Shown: positions 1-5,851, numbered from the stretch's first letter. The stretch: DNA of 9,739 nucleotides from Nitrososphaerota archaeon (GCA_016871975.1 VHBM01000042.1:1-9739); one strand, 5' to 3'. Numbers and translations are program-made. The notes: generated from the letters alone by a model not told the origin.

Positions 1-646
1 TGGCAAGATCATGTGTTATGTAGATGTAAGAGATTTCATATTTTTTTTGCAGCTCTTCCATCAGCTCAAGCATCTCTGCTCGAATAGATACATCAAGCAT
101 CGATACTGGCTCGTCTGCGATAATTATCTTTGGTTTTAGTACAAGGGCACGTGCTAGGACAACTCGTTGTCGCTGGCCTCCAGACAATGTATGGGGATAT
201 TTTTTTACAATTTCTTCAGCAGGCTCTAGCTTTACCTCACGCAATGTCTCAAGTACTATTCTTTTTCTTTCCTCGGTACTTCCAATACCATGAATCTCTA
301 GTGGCTCGCAGACAATATCATACACTCTCATTCTTGGGTTAATCGAGTCGTATGGGTCTTGATAGATCATCTGGCAAGACATTCTTAATTTTTTAATGCT
401 TTTTGACTCGTCAGTTATCTGCTCGCCATTGAAAAACATCTTGCCAGAATCTGCATCTATTGCTTTCAGAATAAGTCTTGCAGTAGTTGATTTTCCAGAG
501 CCTGATTCGCCTGCTAAAACAAAGACTTCGCCTTTTTTTAATGAAAATGAGACATTATCTACAGCCTTGACAACTGTAGTTTTTGAGCCAAAAACACTCT
601 TTTTTGTAAAATGCTTTGTAAGCCCTTCTACTCTGAGTATTTCCAC
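1..646 (-). CDS. Oligopeptide/dipeptide-type ABC transporter ATP-binding protein (partial, runs off left edge)
   Basis: This is the ATPase subunit of an ABC importer of the Dpp/Opp (peptide/nickel) type; it would sit on the cytoplasmic face of the membrane and power uptake. About 215 residues are visible and the C-terminus is outside the window. Visible motifs in order: Walker A GESGSGKST (residues 46-54), Q-loop YQDPYDSINPR (about 95-105), signature LSGGQRQR (154-161), Walker B IIIADEP (174-180), D-loop SMLD, and switch His in THD (211-213). The QDPY-SINPR Q-loop is typical of DppF/OppF-like ATPases. The start is GTG at 646: an in-frame TAG lies two codons upstream, so no longer protein is possible. 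A TATA-like box lies about 24 nt before the GTG, suggesting a leaderless mRNA. It follows proS by 35 bases on the same strand. The substrate cannot be told from the ATPase, and no permease or binding protein is visible. Confidence 0.93.
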   Translation of the reverse strand, partial: MEILRVEGLTKHFTKKSVFGSKTTVVKAVDNVSFSLKKGEVFVLAGESGSGKSTTARLILKAIDADSGKMFFNGEQITDESKSIKKLRMSCQMIYQDPYDSINPRMRVYDIVCEPLEIHGIGSTEERKRIVLETLREVKLEPAEEIVKKYPHTLSGGQRQRVVLARALVLKPKIIIADEPVSMLDVSIRAEMLELMEELQKKYEISYIYITHDLA

Positions 647-666
647 AGCCTAGGATACGTTTTCTA

Positions 667-673
667 GTATATC
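667..673 (-). promoter_or_regulatory. TATA-like box before the ABC ATPase gene
   Basis: On the minus strand this reads GATATAC inside TTGATATACTAG. Its centre is about 24 nt from the GTG start at 646, which matches the roughly 25-27 nt TATA-to-start spacing of archaeal promoters and would give a leaderless transcript. It suggests the ABC ATPase can be transcribed independently of proS. Position and sequence only; no experimental support. Confidence 0.45.
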
Positions 674-681
674 AACAAAAT

Positions 682-2124
682 CTAGTAGCCTCTAGCTAAA
701 ACTACATTTGAAACGCTTTTTGATTTGCACAAAATACATTTTCCATCAGCGTTTTTACTATCAAAAGGAATCACTCTGATGTCGGCACCTGTCTCTTCTT
801 TTATTTTTTCTTCACACTTTTGATTGCCACACCAAGGCGCTTCAAAAAATCCACCGGCTTCGATTTTTGATTTAAACTGATCATAGTCAGATATTTTTTG
901 AGTCATCTGAGAAAGCAATTTTTTTGCAGACTCGAATATCTCTTTTTGAATCTCATCAAGTACTGGGATGATCTCGTTTTCTAATTTATCAAGTGATACG
1001 TCAGTTTTTTGGCGGGAATGGCGTTTTACAAGGACAACTTTTTGTTTTACTAAATCCTTTGGGCCAACCTCAACACGCAAAGGTATGCCTCTTAGCTCCC
1101 AGTCATGAAACTTGAATCCAGGAGTAAGCTGGCTGCGTTTATCTACATGCACTCGAAGGCCTTTCTTTTCTAGCGTCTTTTCTATCTCGCTTGCCTTTTC
1201 TAGAACCTTCTTTTCATCTTCATCTGTATAGTATATTGGAACAATTACAACCTGAATAGGTGCAACCTTTGGAGGAAGTACCAAGCCCTTGTCATCTCCA
1301 TGAATCATTATCATTGCACCAATCAGTCTCCAAGAAACACCCCAAGATGTCTGCCAGACAAAAGTTTCTACATTGTCTCTGTCTGAAAATTTTACCTCAA
1401 ATGGTTTTGAAAAGTTTTGTCCCAAAAAGTGTGATGTTCCCATTTGGAGTGCTTTTCCATCGGGCATCATTGCCTCCATTGTTGTTGTGTATACTGCACC
1501 AACAAACTTTTCTTTCTCACTTTTTTTGCCTACAAGAACAGGAATTGCAAGCTCATCTTCGATAGTTTTTTTGTATGTTTCTAGAATTTCAAGTACTTCT
1601 GCTTCTGCTTCATCTTTTGCTGCATGAACTGTATGGCCTTCCTGCCAGAGAAACTCTGATGTTCTAATAAACGGCTTTGTTGCCTTGATCTCTGCACGCA
1701 ATGCAGTATTCCAAAAGTTGATTTTTAGTGGCAAGTCCCGCCAGCTCTTTATCCATTTAGAATACAGAGAATATGCCAGAGTCTCAGATGTTGGGCGAAG
1801 CGCCAGTCTGTCACCAACCTCAGAATTTCCTGAATGCGTTACCCAGAACACTTCTGGATTAAAGCCGCTAAAATGTTCCTTTTCTTTTCCAAGCAAAGAT
1901 TCTGGAATCAAGACAGGAAGAAAGCCATTTCTTATGCCAATTTTTTTAAATTTTTTATCAAGCGAATCTTTGATTGACTCCCAAATTGAATAGCCGTCCG
2001 GCCTTAGAACAATCAAACCCTTTACTGGCGCATAATCTGCAAGCTCTGCCTTTAGAACAACCTGAGTATACCACTCGCTAAAATTTTCTTTTTTTGAAAC
2101 TGTGATTCCTATCTGCTCGCTCAA
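682..2124 (-). CDS. proS: Prolyl-tRNA synthetase, archaeal/eukaryote-type (ProS type without editing insertion)
   Basis: A cytoplasmic class II aminoacyl-tRNA synthetase that charges tRNA-Pro with proline using ATP. The 480 residues match the archaeal-type length. Visible: class II motif 1 region (about 32-56, APVKGLIVLRPDGYSIWES), RPTSE proline/ATP site (110-114), motif 2 RTSEFLWQEGHT (154-165), TSHFLGQNF (230-238), and a motif 3 region with GDDKGLVLPP (276-285). An anticodon-binding domain follows (about 290-395), then a C-terminal zinc-type domain with Cys432, Cys437, Cys463 and Cys466. The chain ends in Tyr480, as in this subfamily, where the terminal Tyr reaches the active site. The bacterial INS editing domain is absent. 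The start is TTG at 2124; the 15 codons upstream, back to an in-frame TAG, hold no ATG or GTG, and the reading begins with the N-terminus expected of the family. No clear TATA box or ribosome site lies at the usual distance, so it may be co-transcribed with the small gene 42 bases upstream. Confidence 0.97.
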   Translation of the reverse strand: MSEQIGITVSKKENFSEWYTQVVLKAELADYAPVKGLIVLRPDGYSIWESIKDSLDKKFKKIGIRNGFLPVLIPESLLGKEKEHFSGFNPEVFWVTHSGNSEVGDRLALRPTSETLAYSLYSKWIKSWRDLPLKINFWNTALRAEIKATKPFIRTSEFLWQEGHTVHAAKDEAEAEVLEILETYKKTIEDELAIPVLVGKKSEKEKFVGAVYTTTMEAMMPDGKALQMGTSHFLGQNFSKPFEVKFSDRDNVETFVWQTSWGVSWRLIGAMIMIHGDDKGLVLPPKVAPIQVVIVPIYYTDEDEKKVLEKASEIEKTLEKKGLRVHVDKRSQLTPGFKFHDWELRGIPLRVEVGPKDLVKQKVVLVKRHSRQKTDVSLDKLENEIIPVLDEIQKEIFESAKKLLSQMTQKISDYDQFKSKIEAGGFFEAPWCGNQKCEEKIKEETGADIRVIPFDSKNADGKCILCKSKSVSNVVLARGY

Positions 2125-2166
2125 TTTCAGATTATAGTAAAACCATGTACTAATGAGCCTTTTTGT

Positions 2167-2493
2167 CTAAAGCTTGTCGCCTTTGCAAAGAACTTTTCCA
2201 GTTACTCTGCTTTGAAAGTTGGGGCAAACAAAACACTGGACAAAATGAATATTTTCTTTGAAAACAGGGCAGTCGACATATTCTTGCTTCATTTTTTTGA
2301 GCATCTTTGGACTAACGCCTTTAAGCTTTAGCTTTCCTTTTTCATCCATCATGCCAGATTCTCTTAGCTCTTCTTTTACCTTGTCTGGAATTTTTTGTCG
2401 TTCTTCTGTTGTTTTTATCTCAACTTCGTATTTGTGTTCTAGCTCATCCATAATGTGTTGACTTGGGGTGTTCGATTTATTACTAGCGATCAA
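2167..2493 (-). CDS. Small four-cysteine protein of unknown function
   Basis: I do not recognise a characterised family. The 108-residue protein has a charged, helix-prone N-terminal two thirds (many Lys/Glu, about 16-72) and a C-terminal cluster with Cys75 (DCPVF), Cys87 and Cys90 (CFVC) and Cys103 (VLCKG). Four cysteines in this pattern could bind zinc or an iron-sulfur cluster; that is inference. The start is taken as TTG at 2493 because a good TATA box (TATAAATA on the minus strand) is centred about 31 nt upstream, predicting transcription from a few bases before it. The first ATG is at 2451 and would remove 14 residues, so the start is not settled. It heads a same-strand series with proS (42 bases downstream) and the ABC ATPase, and it diverges from the phosphatase gene across a 350-base gap. 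It is likely a conserved archaeal gene rather than a chance reading frame, given promoter, placement and the cysteine cluster. Confidence 0.75.
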   Translation of the reverse strand: MIASNKSNTPSQHIMDELEHKYEVEIKTTEERQKIPDKVKEELRESGMMDEKGKLKLKGVSPKMLKKMKQEYVDCPVFKENIHFVQCFVCPNFQSRVTGKVLCKGDKL

Positions 2494-2520
2494 AATGTCA
2501 ACCGATGTGCCAACTAACTA

Positions 2521-2528
2521 TATTTATA
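2521..2528 (-). promoter_or_regulatory. TATA box for the four-cysteine protein gene
   Basis: The minus strand reads TATAAATA within TTTTTGTATAAATATAG, one of the best TATA matches in the window. Its centre is about 31 nt from the TTG at 2493, predicting a transcription start near 2498 and a leader of only a few bases. This supports the TTG start over the internal ATG at 2451. It likely serves the downstream proS as well. Confidence 0.6.
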
Positions 2529-2630
2529 CAAAAACTAGATGTTGAAACTTTTGGTAGATATTTTCAGAATTTAACACCAAAGCCAATCAAAGCTATTCAA
2601 CAGATCTATTATGAACAAATTGGGCATGCC

Positions 2631-2733
2631 TGCTAGGCTTCGACACCAGAGCTAGGCTGTTTCCAATAGCGTTAGGGATGCAGAGATGACTGCAGTCATC
2701 TTGTTAACGCCCTAAACGGTGTCCCTCTTAGCA
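2631..2733 (+). ncRNA. Candidate structured RNA: three-way junction with a palindromic arm
   Basis: This part of the 350-base divergent gap between 2493 and 2844 folds by eye into nested helices. P1: TGCTAGG (2631-2637) with CTTAGCA (2727-2733), 7 pairs including one G-U. P2: GACACC (2642-2647) with GGTGTC (2718-2723). P3 hairpin: GCTA (2651-2654) with TAGC (2667-2670), extendable by GG/CC. P4: GTTAGGG (2671-2677) with CCCTAA plus C (2710-2717, one bulged A). P5: an 18-base perfect palindrome AGATGACTGCAGTCATCT (2684-2701). P3 abuts P4, and P4 abuts P2, as in a tight three-way junction. The G-U pairs favour the plus strand. It has no credible open frame and lacks the conserved motifs of tRNA, 5S rRNA, SRP RNA or RNase P RNA. 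A weak AT-rich box (TCTATTATG, around 2605-2613) lies upstream, and a T6 run lies at 2791-2796. No known family was recognised. The helices were found by hand, without energy calculation or comparative support. Confidence 0.45.
2684..2701. repeat. 18-base perfect palindrome
   Basis: AGATGACTGCAGTCATCT equals its own reverse complement. In RNA it forms a 7-pair stem with a TGCA loop (8 pairs with the flanking G-U). In DNA it could be a binding site for a dimeric regulator. It lies at the tip of the structured RNA candidate described for 2631-2733. Confidence 0.85.
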
Positions 2734-2804
2734 TTTAATATGATAAAAGATTGTCGGCTATCAAAAGTAATTTGAAAAAAACAATCGATCTTTTTTGTAT
2801 AACA

Positions 2805-2817
2805 TTAATATAATTAA
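2805..2817 (+). promoter_or_regulatory. TATA-like AT-rich box before the HAD phosphatase gene
   Basis: TTAATATAATTAA is centred about 33 nt before the TTG start at 2844, predicting a transcription start near 2838 and an almost leaderless mRNA. Its position between the structured RNA candidate and the gene implies that the RNA would be a separate transcript rather than the 5' leader of this gene. Confidence 0.5.
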
Positions 2818-2843
2818 TTTTTTGACTGGAAATCGTAAAACAC

Positions 2844-3488
2844 TTGCTTGCAATTTTTGATGTGGAAGGAGTCCTCTTTGATGCAGAATACCTGCCACTT
2901 CTTGCCGAAAAGGTAAACAAGGAAAAAGAGATCTGGGAAATCACAAAAAAAGGAATTGAAGGTGTAATAAACTGGGAAGAAGGCCTCAAAAAAAGAATCG
3001 AGCTATTGCGTGGCCTAAGCTATGAGACATGCAAAGAAGTTGCAGATTCTCTTCCAATAATGACAGGGGCAAGAGAAGCGTGTGGCATACTAAAATCTGC
3101 AGGATGGAAGCTTTTGGCAGTTTCTGGTGGATTTACAATCATGACTGAACGACTTCAAAAGGAACTAAACTTGGATCATGTGTTTTCCAATGAATTAATT
3201 TTCAAAAACGGCAAGCTTGACGGCGTTAAAATTCATGTTGACTCTGACAAGTCAAGGTCTGCTAAAATAAAGATAAAAGAATGGGATGAGAAAAAGGAAA
3301 ACATAATTGCAGTAGTTGATGGCGCAAATGATCTCAAATTGTTTGATATTTGTGGTTTAGGTGTGGCATATAGGGCACAAGACATTGTAAAAGACAAGGC
3401 AGATGTCACACTAGATGAAAAGGACCTCTCAAAGCTAATCGATGTTATAAACCACCACTACAAGCTAGAGCTTTCAACTGTTGCCTAG
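2844..3488 (+). CDS. HAD-superfamily phosphatase, ThrH/SerB-like (phosphoserine phosphatase candidate)
   Basis: A cytoplasmic Mg-dependent phosphomonoesterase of the haloacid dehalogenase fold; the likely substrate is O-phosphoserine (serine synthesis). Its 214 residues match the SerB length. Motif I is FDVEGVLFD: Asp6 is the expected nucleophile, and the second catalytic position is Glu8 rather than the usual Asp. Motif II is VSGGFT (Ser94). A conserved Lys lies in the DSDKSRSAK stretch (136 or 141). Motif IV is VDGANDLKLF (Asp159, Asp163). An all-helical cap fits between about 15 and 75. A D-x-E-G motif I is, from memory, the pattern of ThrH, a SerB relative with phosphoserine phosphatase activity, so the substrate call is tentative. 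The start is TTG at 2844; the only other in-frame options back to a TGA at 2823 are poor, and the next Met is residue 73. A TATA-like box fits this start. The cofE start follows 43 bases after the stop. Confidence 0.85.
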   Translation: MLAIFDVEGVLFDAEYLPLLAEKVNKEKEIWEITKKGIEGVINWEEGLKKRIELLRGLSYETCKEVADSLPIMTGAREACGILKSAGWKLLAVSGGFTIMTERLQKELNLDHVFSNELIFKNGKLDGVKIHVDSDKSRSAKIKIKEWDEKKENIIAVVDGANDLKLFDICGLGVAYRAQDIVKDKADVTLDEKDLSKLIDVINHHYKLELSTVA

Positions 3489-3531
3489 CTAGTAAAATTA
3501 AAACATCTTTTAACATACTCAAAATAACGCA

Positions 3532-4263
3532 TTGACACTTGAAATCATACCTGTAAATATCAAAAAAGAGATAGCGCCAGGAGACAAGCTGGCAGATTTG
3601 ATTTCATCAAATGCCAAACTGCAAGATGGAGACATTATCATAGTATCACAAAAAGTTGTGTCAAAACAGGAAGGACGAATAGTAAATCTTTCGTTGGTTA
3701 TTCCATCAATTCTTGCAGCTGGCTTGGCCTCTGAATACCAAAAAAGTCCTCAGGTTGTCGAGGCAATCTTGTCTGAAACAAAAAGAATTGTACGACTAGA
3801 AAATGGAATTTTAATCTCAGAGACAAAACATGGATTTGTCTGTGCAAATGCAGGCGTTGATGAAAGCAATGTCGAGGAAGGTTACGCAACGCTTTTGCCC
3901 GAAGATCCTGACAGGTCTGCAAAAAACCTGCAAGAACAAATCCAAAAAAAGACAGGGAAAAAAACTGCAGTACTAATATCTGATACGTTTGGAAGGCCAT
4001 TTAGGATGGGTCAGACAAACTGCGCAGTCGGAGTCTCCGGAATCGAGCCAATAATTGACTATGCTGGAACAAAAGACGACTTTGGTAGAGTCTTGCGAGT
4101 TACTGCAATTGCAATAGCAGACGAGCTTTGCGCCGCATCTGAGCTTGTAATGGGAAAGACACTGCGATGTCCTGTTGCCATTGTACGAAACTACAAGTAT
4201 AATGGTACAACAGGTACAACACAAAATCTTATTCGACCAAAGGAACAAGATCTGTTTAGATAA
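3532..4263 (+). CDS. cofE: Coenzyme F420-0:L-glutamate ligase
   Basis: A GTP-dependent ligase that adds L-glutamate to F420-0 and extends the gamma-glutamyl tail of the deazaflavin cofactor F420; it acts in the cytoplasm. The 243 residues match the usual archaeal CofE length of about 245-250, without the bacterial FbiB nitroreductase fusion. Visible family signatures: EIAPGDKLADLI (13-24), LQDGDIIIVSQKVVSKQEGR (30-49), ETKHGFVCANAGVDESNV (97-114), LLPEDPDRSA (121-130), and SDTFGRPFRMGQTNCAVG (150-167). The start is TTG at 3532; the first internal Met is at residue 159, so the TTG is needed for a complete N-terminus. An AT-rich stretch AAAATTAAAA (3494-3503) is a plausible TATA region. A run of six T follows the stop (4264-4269). 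F420 genes occur in ammonia-oxidising archaea, which supports the lineage call. No other F420 biosynthesis gene is in view. Confidence 0.96.
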   Translation: MTLEIIPVNIKKEIAPGDKLADLISSNAKLQDGDIIIVSQKVVSKQEGRIVNLSLVIPSILAAGLASEYQKSPQVVEAILSETKRIVRLENGILISETKHGFVCANAGVDESNVEEGYATLLPEDPDRSAKNLQEQIQKKTGKKTAVLISDTFGRPFRMGQTNCAVGVSGIEPIIDYAGTKDDFGRVLRVTAIAIADELCAASELVMGKTLRCPVAIVRNYKYNGTTGTTQNLIRPKEQDLFR

Positions 4264-4269
4264 TTTTTT
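4264..4269 (+). terminator. Oligo-T run after cofE
   Basis: Six consecutive T start immediately after the cofE TAA. Archaeal RNA polymerase can terminate at short T-runs without a hairpin. The next gene has its own TATA box just downstream, which fits a transcript end here. Weak evidence by itself. Confidence 0.35.
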
Positions 4270-4280
4270 CCAGCAAAGCA

Positions 4281-4288
4281 TAATATAT
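4281..4288 (+). promoter_or_regulatory. TATA box for the PHP-domain gene
   Basis: TAATATAT is centred about 22 to 23 nt before the ATG at 4307. This predicts a transcription start at or next to the ATG, that is, a leaderless mRNA. It also supports that ATG as the start. Confidence 0.55.
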
Positions 4289-4306
4289 CTTGATTAAAAA
4301 TGCGGT

Positions 4307-5230
4307 ATGTTGCAACTTTTAAAATCAGAGCTGCATTGTCACAACAATCACTCAAACTTTAATGTCGGTGACTATGATGCGCCATACGATTGCAATATCA
4401 CCTTGCAAGAACAGCTTGAACAGTCTTACAGACTAGCTCTTGATGTCTTGTTTGTAACAAACCACAACACACTAGAAGGATACAAGCAGATGCTTGAGTA
4501 CAAAAAAGCCCACTCCAAGTATCAAAAAATCCAAATCTATCCAGCTGAAGAAGTCACAATAGACAGTGGTGCACACGTTCTTGTCTATGGAAACTCTAAA
4601 TGCATAAGGCCGGGGATGCGCCTTGGCGAAGTAATCGATGAGGCAAGGGCGCAAAACGCGATAACCTCTGCACCACATCCGTTTAGCATACTAGATGCAT
4701 TGCGTGAGCAGGCAAAATCCTGTGATCTAATCGAGGTCTTTAACAGCAACAATGTCGATATTATATCAAACGCAAAGGCAATCCAGTTTGCACAAAAAAA
4801 CAATATGATAGGCGTTGCAGGAAGCGACTCGCATGTTTTATCAACGCTTGGCAGATGTGTGAATCTAATTGAATCAGAAAACACGCTTGATGATATTCTA
4901 TCAGCAATGAAAAAAGGAAAAATCCAGATTCAGCGAACCGACTATGCATCAGGAAAAGAAACACTAGAACATCTCAGATACAAAATAAACAACTCTAAAG
5001 ACTATATTCATGAATACATTGCCAAATACTATCCAAGATACGAGCGACTGTTTACATTTCTTTTAAAAATATTTGAGATGAGCCAAAACAACAGGTTCTG
5101 GATTTTGATATATCAGCTTGCAATCATGGGCCTAAAGCGAATGTCAAATAAAATCAATTTGCAAAATTATGACTCTACAATTCTAAGAGAAAAAAACCTT
5201 GGAACATATTGCAGACTGGCATTTGGCTAG
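4307..5230 (+). CDS. PHP-domain metal-dependent phosphoesterase
   Basis: A member of the polymerase-and-histidinol-phosphatase (PHP) superfamily, related to the TrpH/YciV group; such enzymes use a di- or trinuclear metal site to hydrolyse phosphoesters such as nucleotides or oligonucleotide ends. The true substrate is unknown here. The 307 residues show the PHP motifs in order: ELHCHNNHSN (8-17, His10 and His12), VTNHNT (50-55, His53), PAEEVT (79-84, Glu81/82), AHVLVYG (89-95, His90), SAPHPF (121-126, His124), IEVFNS (142-147), and GSDSH (172-176, Asp174 and His176). The usual TDHNT is TNHNT here, so a common metal-ligand Asp is Asn52. After about residue 215 the catalytic domain gives way to a roughly 90-residue helical tail with a hydrophobic stretch FWILIYQLAIMGL (264-276) that I do not recognise. 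The ATG at 4307 fits the TATA box. It is a single gene between its own promoter and a 72-base gap. Confidence 0.88.
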   Translation: MLQLLKSELHCHNNHSNFNVGDYDAPYDCNITLQEQLEQSYRLALDVLFVTNHNTLEGYKQMLEYKKAHSKYQKIQIYPAEEVTIDSGAHVLVYGNSKCIRPGMRLGEVIDEARAQNAITSAPHPFSILDALREQAKSCDLIEVFNSNNVDIISNAKAIQFAQKNNMIGVAGSDSHVLSTLGRCVNLIESENTLDDILSAMKKGKIQIQRTDYASGKETLEHLRYKINNSKDYIHEYIAKYYPRYERLFTFLLKIFEMSQNNRFWILIYQLAIMGLKRMSNKINLQNYDSTILREKNLGTYCRLAFG

Positions 5231-5273
5231 TTTTATTTATAGTACAAACTTGTCTTAAAACTGGAAAAAAGAC

Positions 5274-5279
5274 TATATA
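5274..5279 (+). promoter_or_regulatory. TATA box for the small membrane protein/DUF167 pair
   Basis: TATATA is centred 26-27 nt before the ATG at 5303, the textbook spacing for an archaeal leaderless transcript. It is the clearest TATA-to-start match in the window and would drive both 5303-5548 and the overlapping DUF167 gene. Confidence 0.65.
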
Positions 5280-5302
5280 CAAACTGTGTAAATTCGAACA
5301 CA

Positions 5303-5548
5303 ATGCAGCTAACATTTGAAGAAAACAGGAGTTTATGGAAATTTGTAGTAGCCGTTGGATTTTCGCTTTGTGGTATTTTTTTAATTAATGAAATTTTCAT
5401 GACAAGTGATAACATCATGAACTGGATGATCAAGACCATGGAAACTGGAGTGGTACGATATGATGAGCTTGCACAAAAGGCATATCTGCTTGGCCTGATT
5501 CCCGGCGTTGGAACACTAGAGTTTATCAGAAAAAAAGTCTCTCATTAA
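5303..5548 (+). CDS. Small single-span membrane protein of unknown function
   Basis: I do not recognise a family. The 81-residue protein has one hydrophobic segment (about 14-33, FVVAVGFSLCGIFLINEIFM) after a short charged N-terminus, consistent with one membrane helix. A soluble tail of about 45 residues follows and contains a Gly/Pro turn LIPGVG (65-70) and a basic end. There is no signal-peptidase site that I can identify, so it is probably a membrane anchor protein rather than a secreted one. The ATG at 5303 is placed exactly where a leaderless start should be after the TATATA box. Its TAA stop overlaps the ATG of the DUF167 gene by one base (TAATG), so the two are very likely co-transcribed and translationally coupled. 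The pairing hints at a shared role, but none can be named. Confidence 0.78.
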   Translation: MQLTFEENRSLWKFVVAVGFSLCGIFLINEIFMTSDNIMNWMIKTMETGVVRYDELAQKAYLLGLIPGVGTLEFIRKKVSH

Positions 5549-5763
5549 TGTTATACAAAGTACATGTTGAATTTAACCGAGATAGTTTTATCATAAATGA
5601 AGACCAAATCTCAATAGGAATTAAATCAAAACCGGTTAAAGGAAAAGCGAACAAGGAAATTATAAAAAAATTAGCTCAACACTTTGGCGTATCGACATCA
5701 CAAGTGATTATAAGATCAGGACAAAAATCAAGGGAGAAAATAGTGGAAGTGTTGAAAAAATGA
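5548..5763 (+). CDS. DUF167 / UPF0235 (YggU-like) family protein
   Basis: A small conserved protein of the DUF167 family, found across bacteria, archaea and eukaryotes, with no established biochemical function. The 71 residues are slightly shorter than the typical 75-100. The family hallmarks are present: KPVKGKANKEIIKKLA (28-43, matching the common P-x-x-G-x-A-N pattern), a VSTSQVIIRSGQKSREKIV stretch (48-66, matching the S-G-x-x-S-R-x-K pattern), and beta strands either side. The start ATG shares its A with the TAA of the upstream membrane-protein gene, so translation is probably coupled. The stop is doubled (TGA then TAA in frame). A 94-base gap follows before the tusA-like gene. Family identity is clear; function is not. 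Confidence 0.88.
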   Translation: MLYKVHVEFNRDSFIINEDQISIGIKSKPVKGKANKEIIKKLAQHFGVSTSQVIIRSGQKSREKIVEVLKK

Positions 5764-5802
5764 TAAGACAATTTTTAGTTAGCTTTAGCTACAACCCGCG
5801 TT

Positions 5803-5818
5803 AAATCTACATAGATTT
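5803..5818. repeat. Inverted repeat at the tusA-cysK promoter (candidate operator)
   Basis: AAATCTA-CA-TAGATTT is a perfect 7-base inverted repeat with a 2-base spacer. It abuts and partly overlaps the TATA-like TTTTAATA (5816-5823) before the tusA-like gene. This placement is where an archaeal repressor or activator dimer would act. The sequence is AT-rich, so chance is a real alternative; no regulator is identified. Confidence 0.4.
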
Positions 5819-5823
5819 TAATA
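5816..5823 (+). promoter_or_regulatory. TATA-like box before the tusA-cysK pair
   Basis: TTTTAATA is centred near 5819-5820, predicting a transcription start near 5846. That would give a short leader of about 12 nt before the proposed ATT start at 5858. The sequence is a moderate TATA match only. Confidence 0.4.
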
Positions 5824-5846
5824 GGAATTATTTGCAAAACAAAATT

Positions 5847-5851
5847 GGTGG
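5847..5851 (+). promoter_or_regulatory. Ribosome-binding site supporting an ATT start for tusA
   Basis: GGTGG resembles the archaeal Shine-Dalgarno core (GGTG of GGAGGTGAT). It ends 6 nt before the ATT at 5858, normal spacing for a ribosome-binding site. It is the main reason for choosing that unusual start codon. The same bases could alternatively be the GTG of a 7-codon frame ending at 5871, in a different frame from TusA. Confidence 0.4.

Noticed and set aside
130..653. Plus-strand reading frames at the left edge
   Set aside because: They are antisense to the ABC ATPase frame, which has all nucleotide-binding motifs.
1260..1993. Plus-strand reading frames of 80-102 residues
   Set aside because: They are antisense shadows of proS, whose protein shows every family motif.
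2122..2169. In-frame fusion or stop-codon read-through of the four-Cys gene into proS
   Set aside because: Both genes share a frame, but a TAG and 15 codons with no domain character separate them, and proS has a complete N-terminus from its TTG.
2631..2733. tRNA, 5S rRNA or SRP RNA for the structured region
   Set aside because: No acceptor/T-arm GGTTCGAATCC-like motif, no 5S loop C sequence (CCGAAC-type), and no SRP helix 8 motif; helix sizes do not match a cloverleaf.
2772..2797. A-run/T-run pair (AAAAAA ... TTTTTT) as a bidirectional terminator
   Set aside because: Only an A/T stem in an AT-rich gap; the T6 run could end the RNA candidate, but evidence is too thin to call a feature.
2631..2843. 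Riboswitch leader of the phosphatase gene
   Set aside because: A TATA-like box at 2805-2817 lies between the structured region and the TTG start, so the gene mRNA probably does not include it.
2735..2989. 84-residue minus-strand reading frame
   Set aside because: It lies antisense to the phosphatase start and promoter, is low-complexity (Ser/Phe-rich), and has no family resemblance.
5770..5798. Hairpin GTTAGC/GCTA..AC after the DUF167 gene as an intrinsic terminator
   Set aside because: Short stem with a bulge and no following T-run; archaeal termination does not need such a hairpin.
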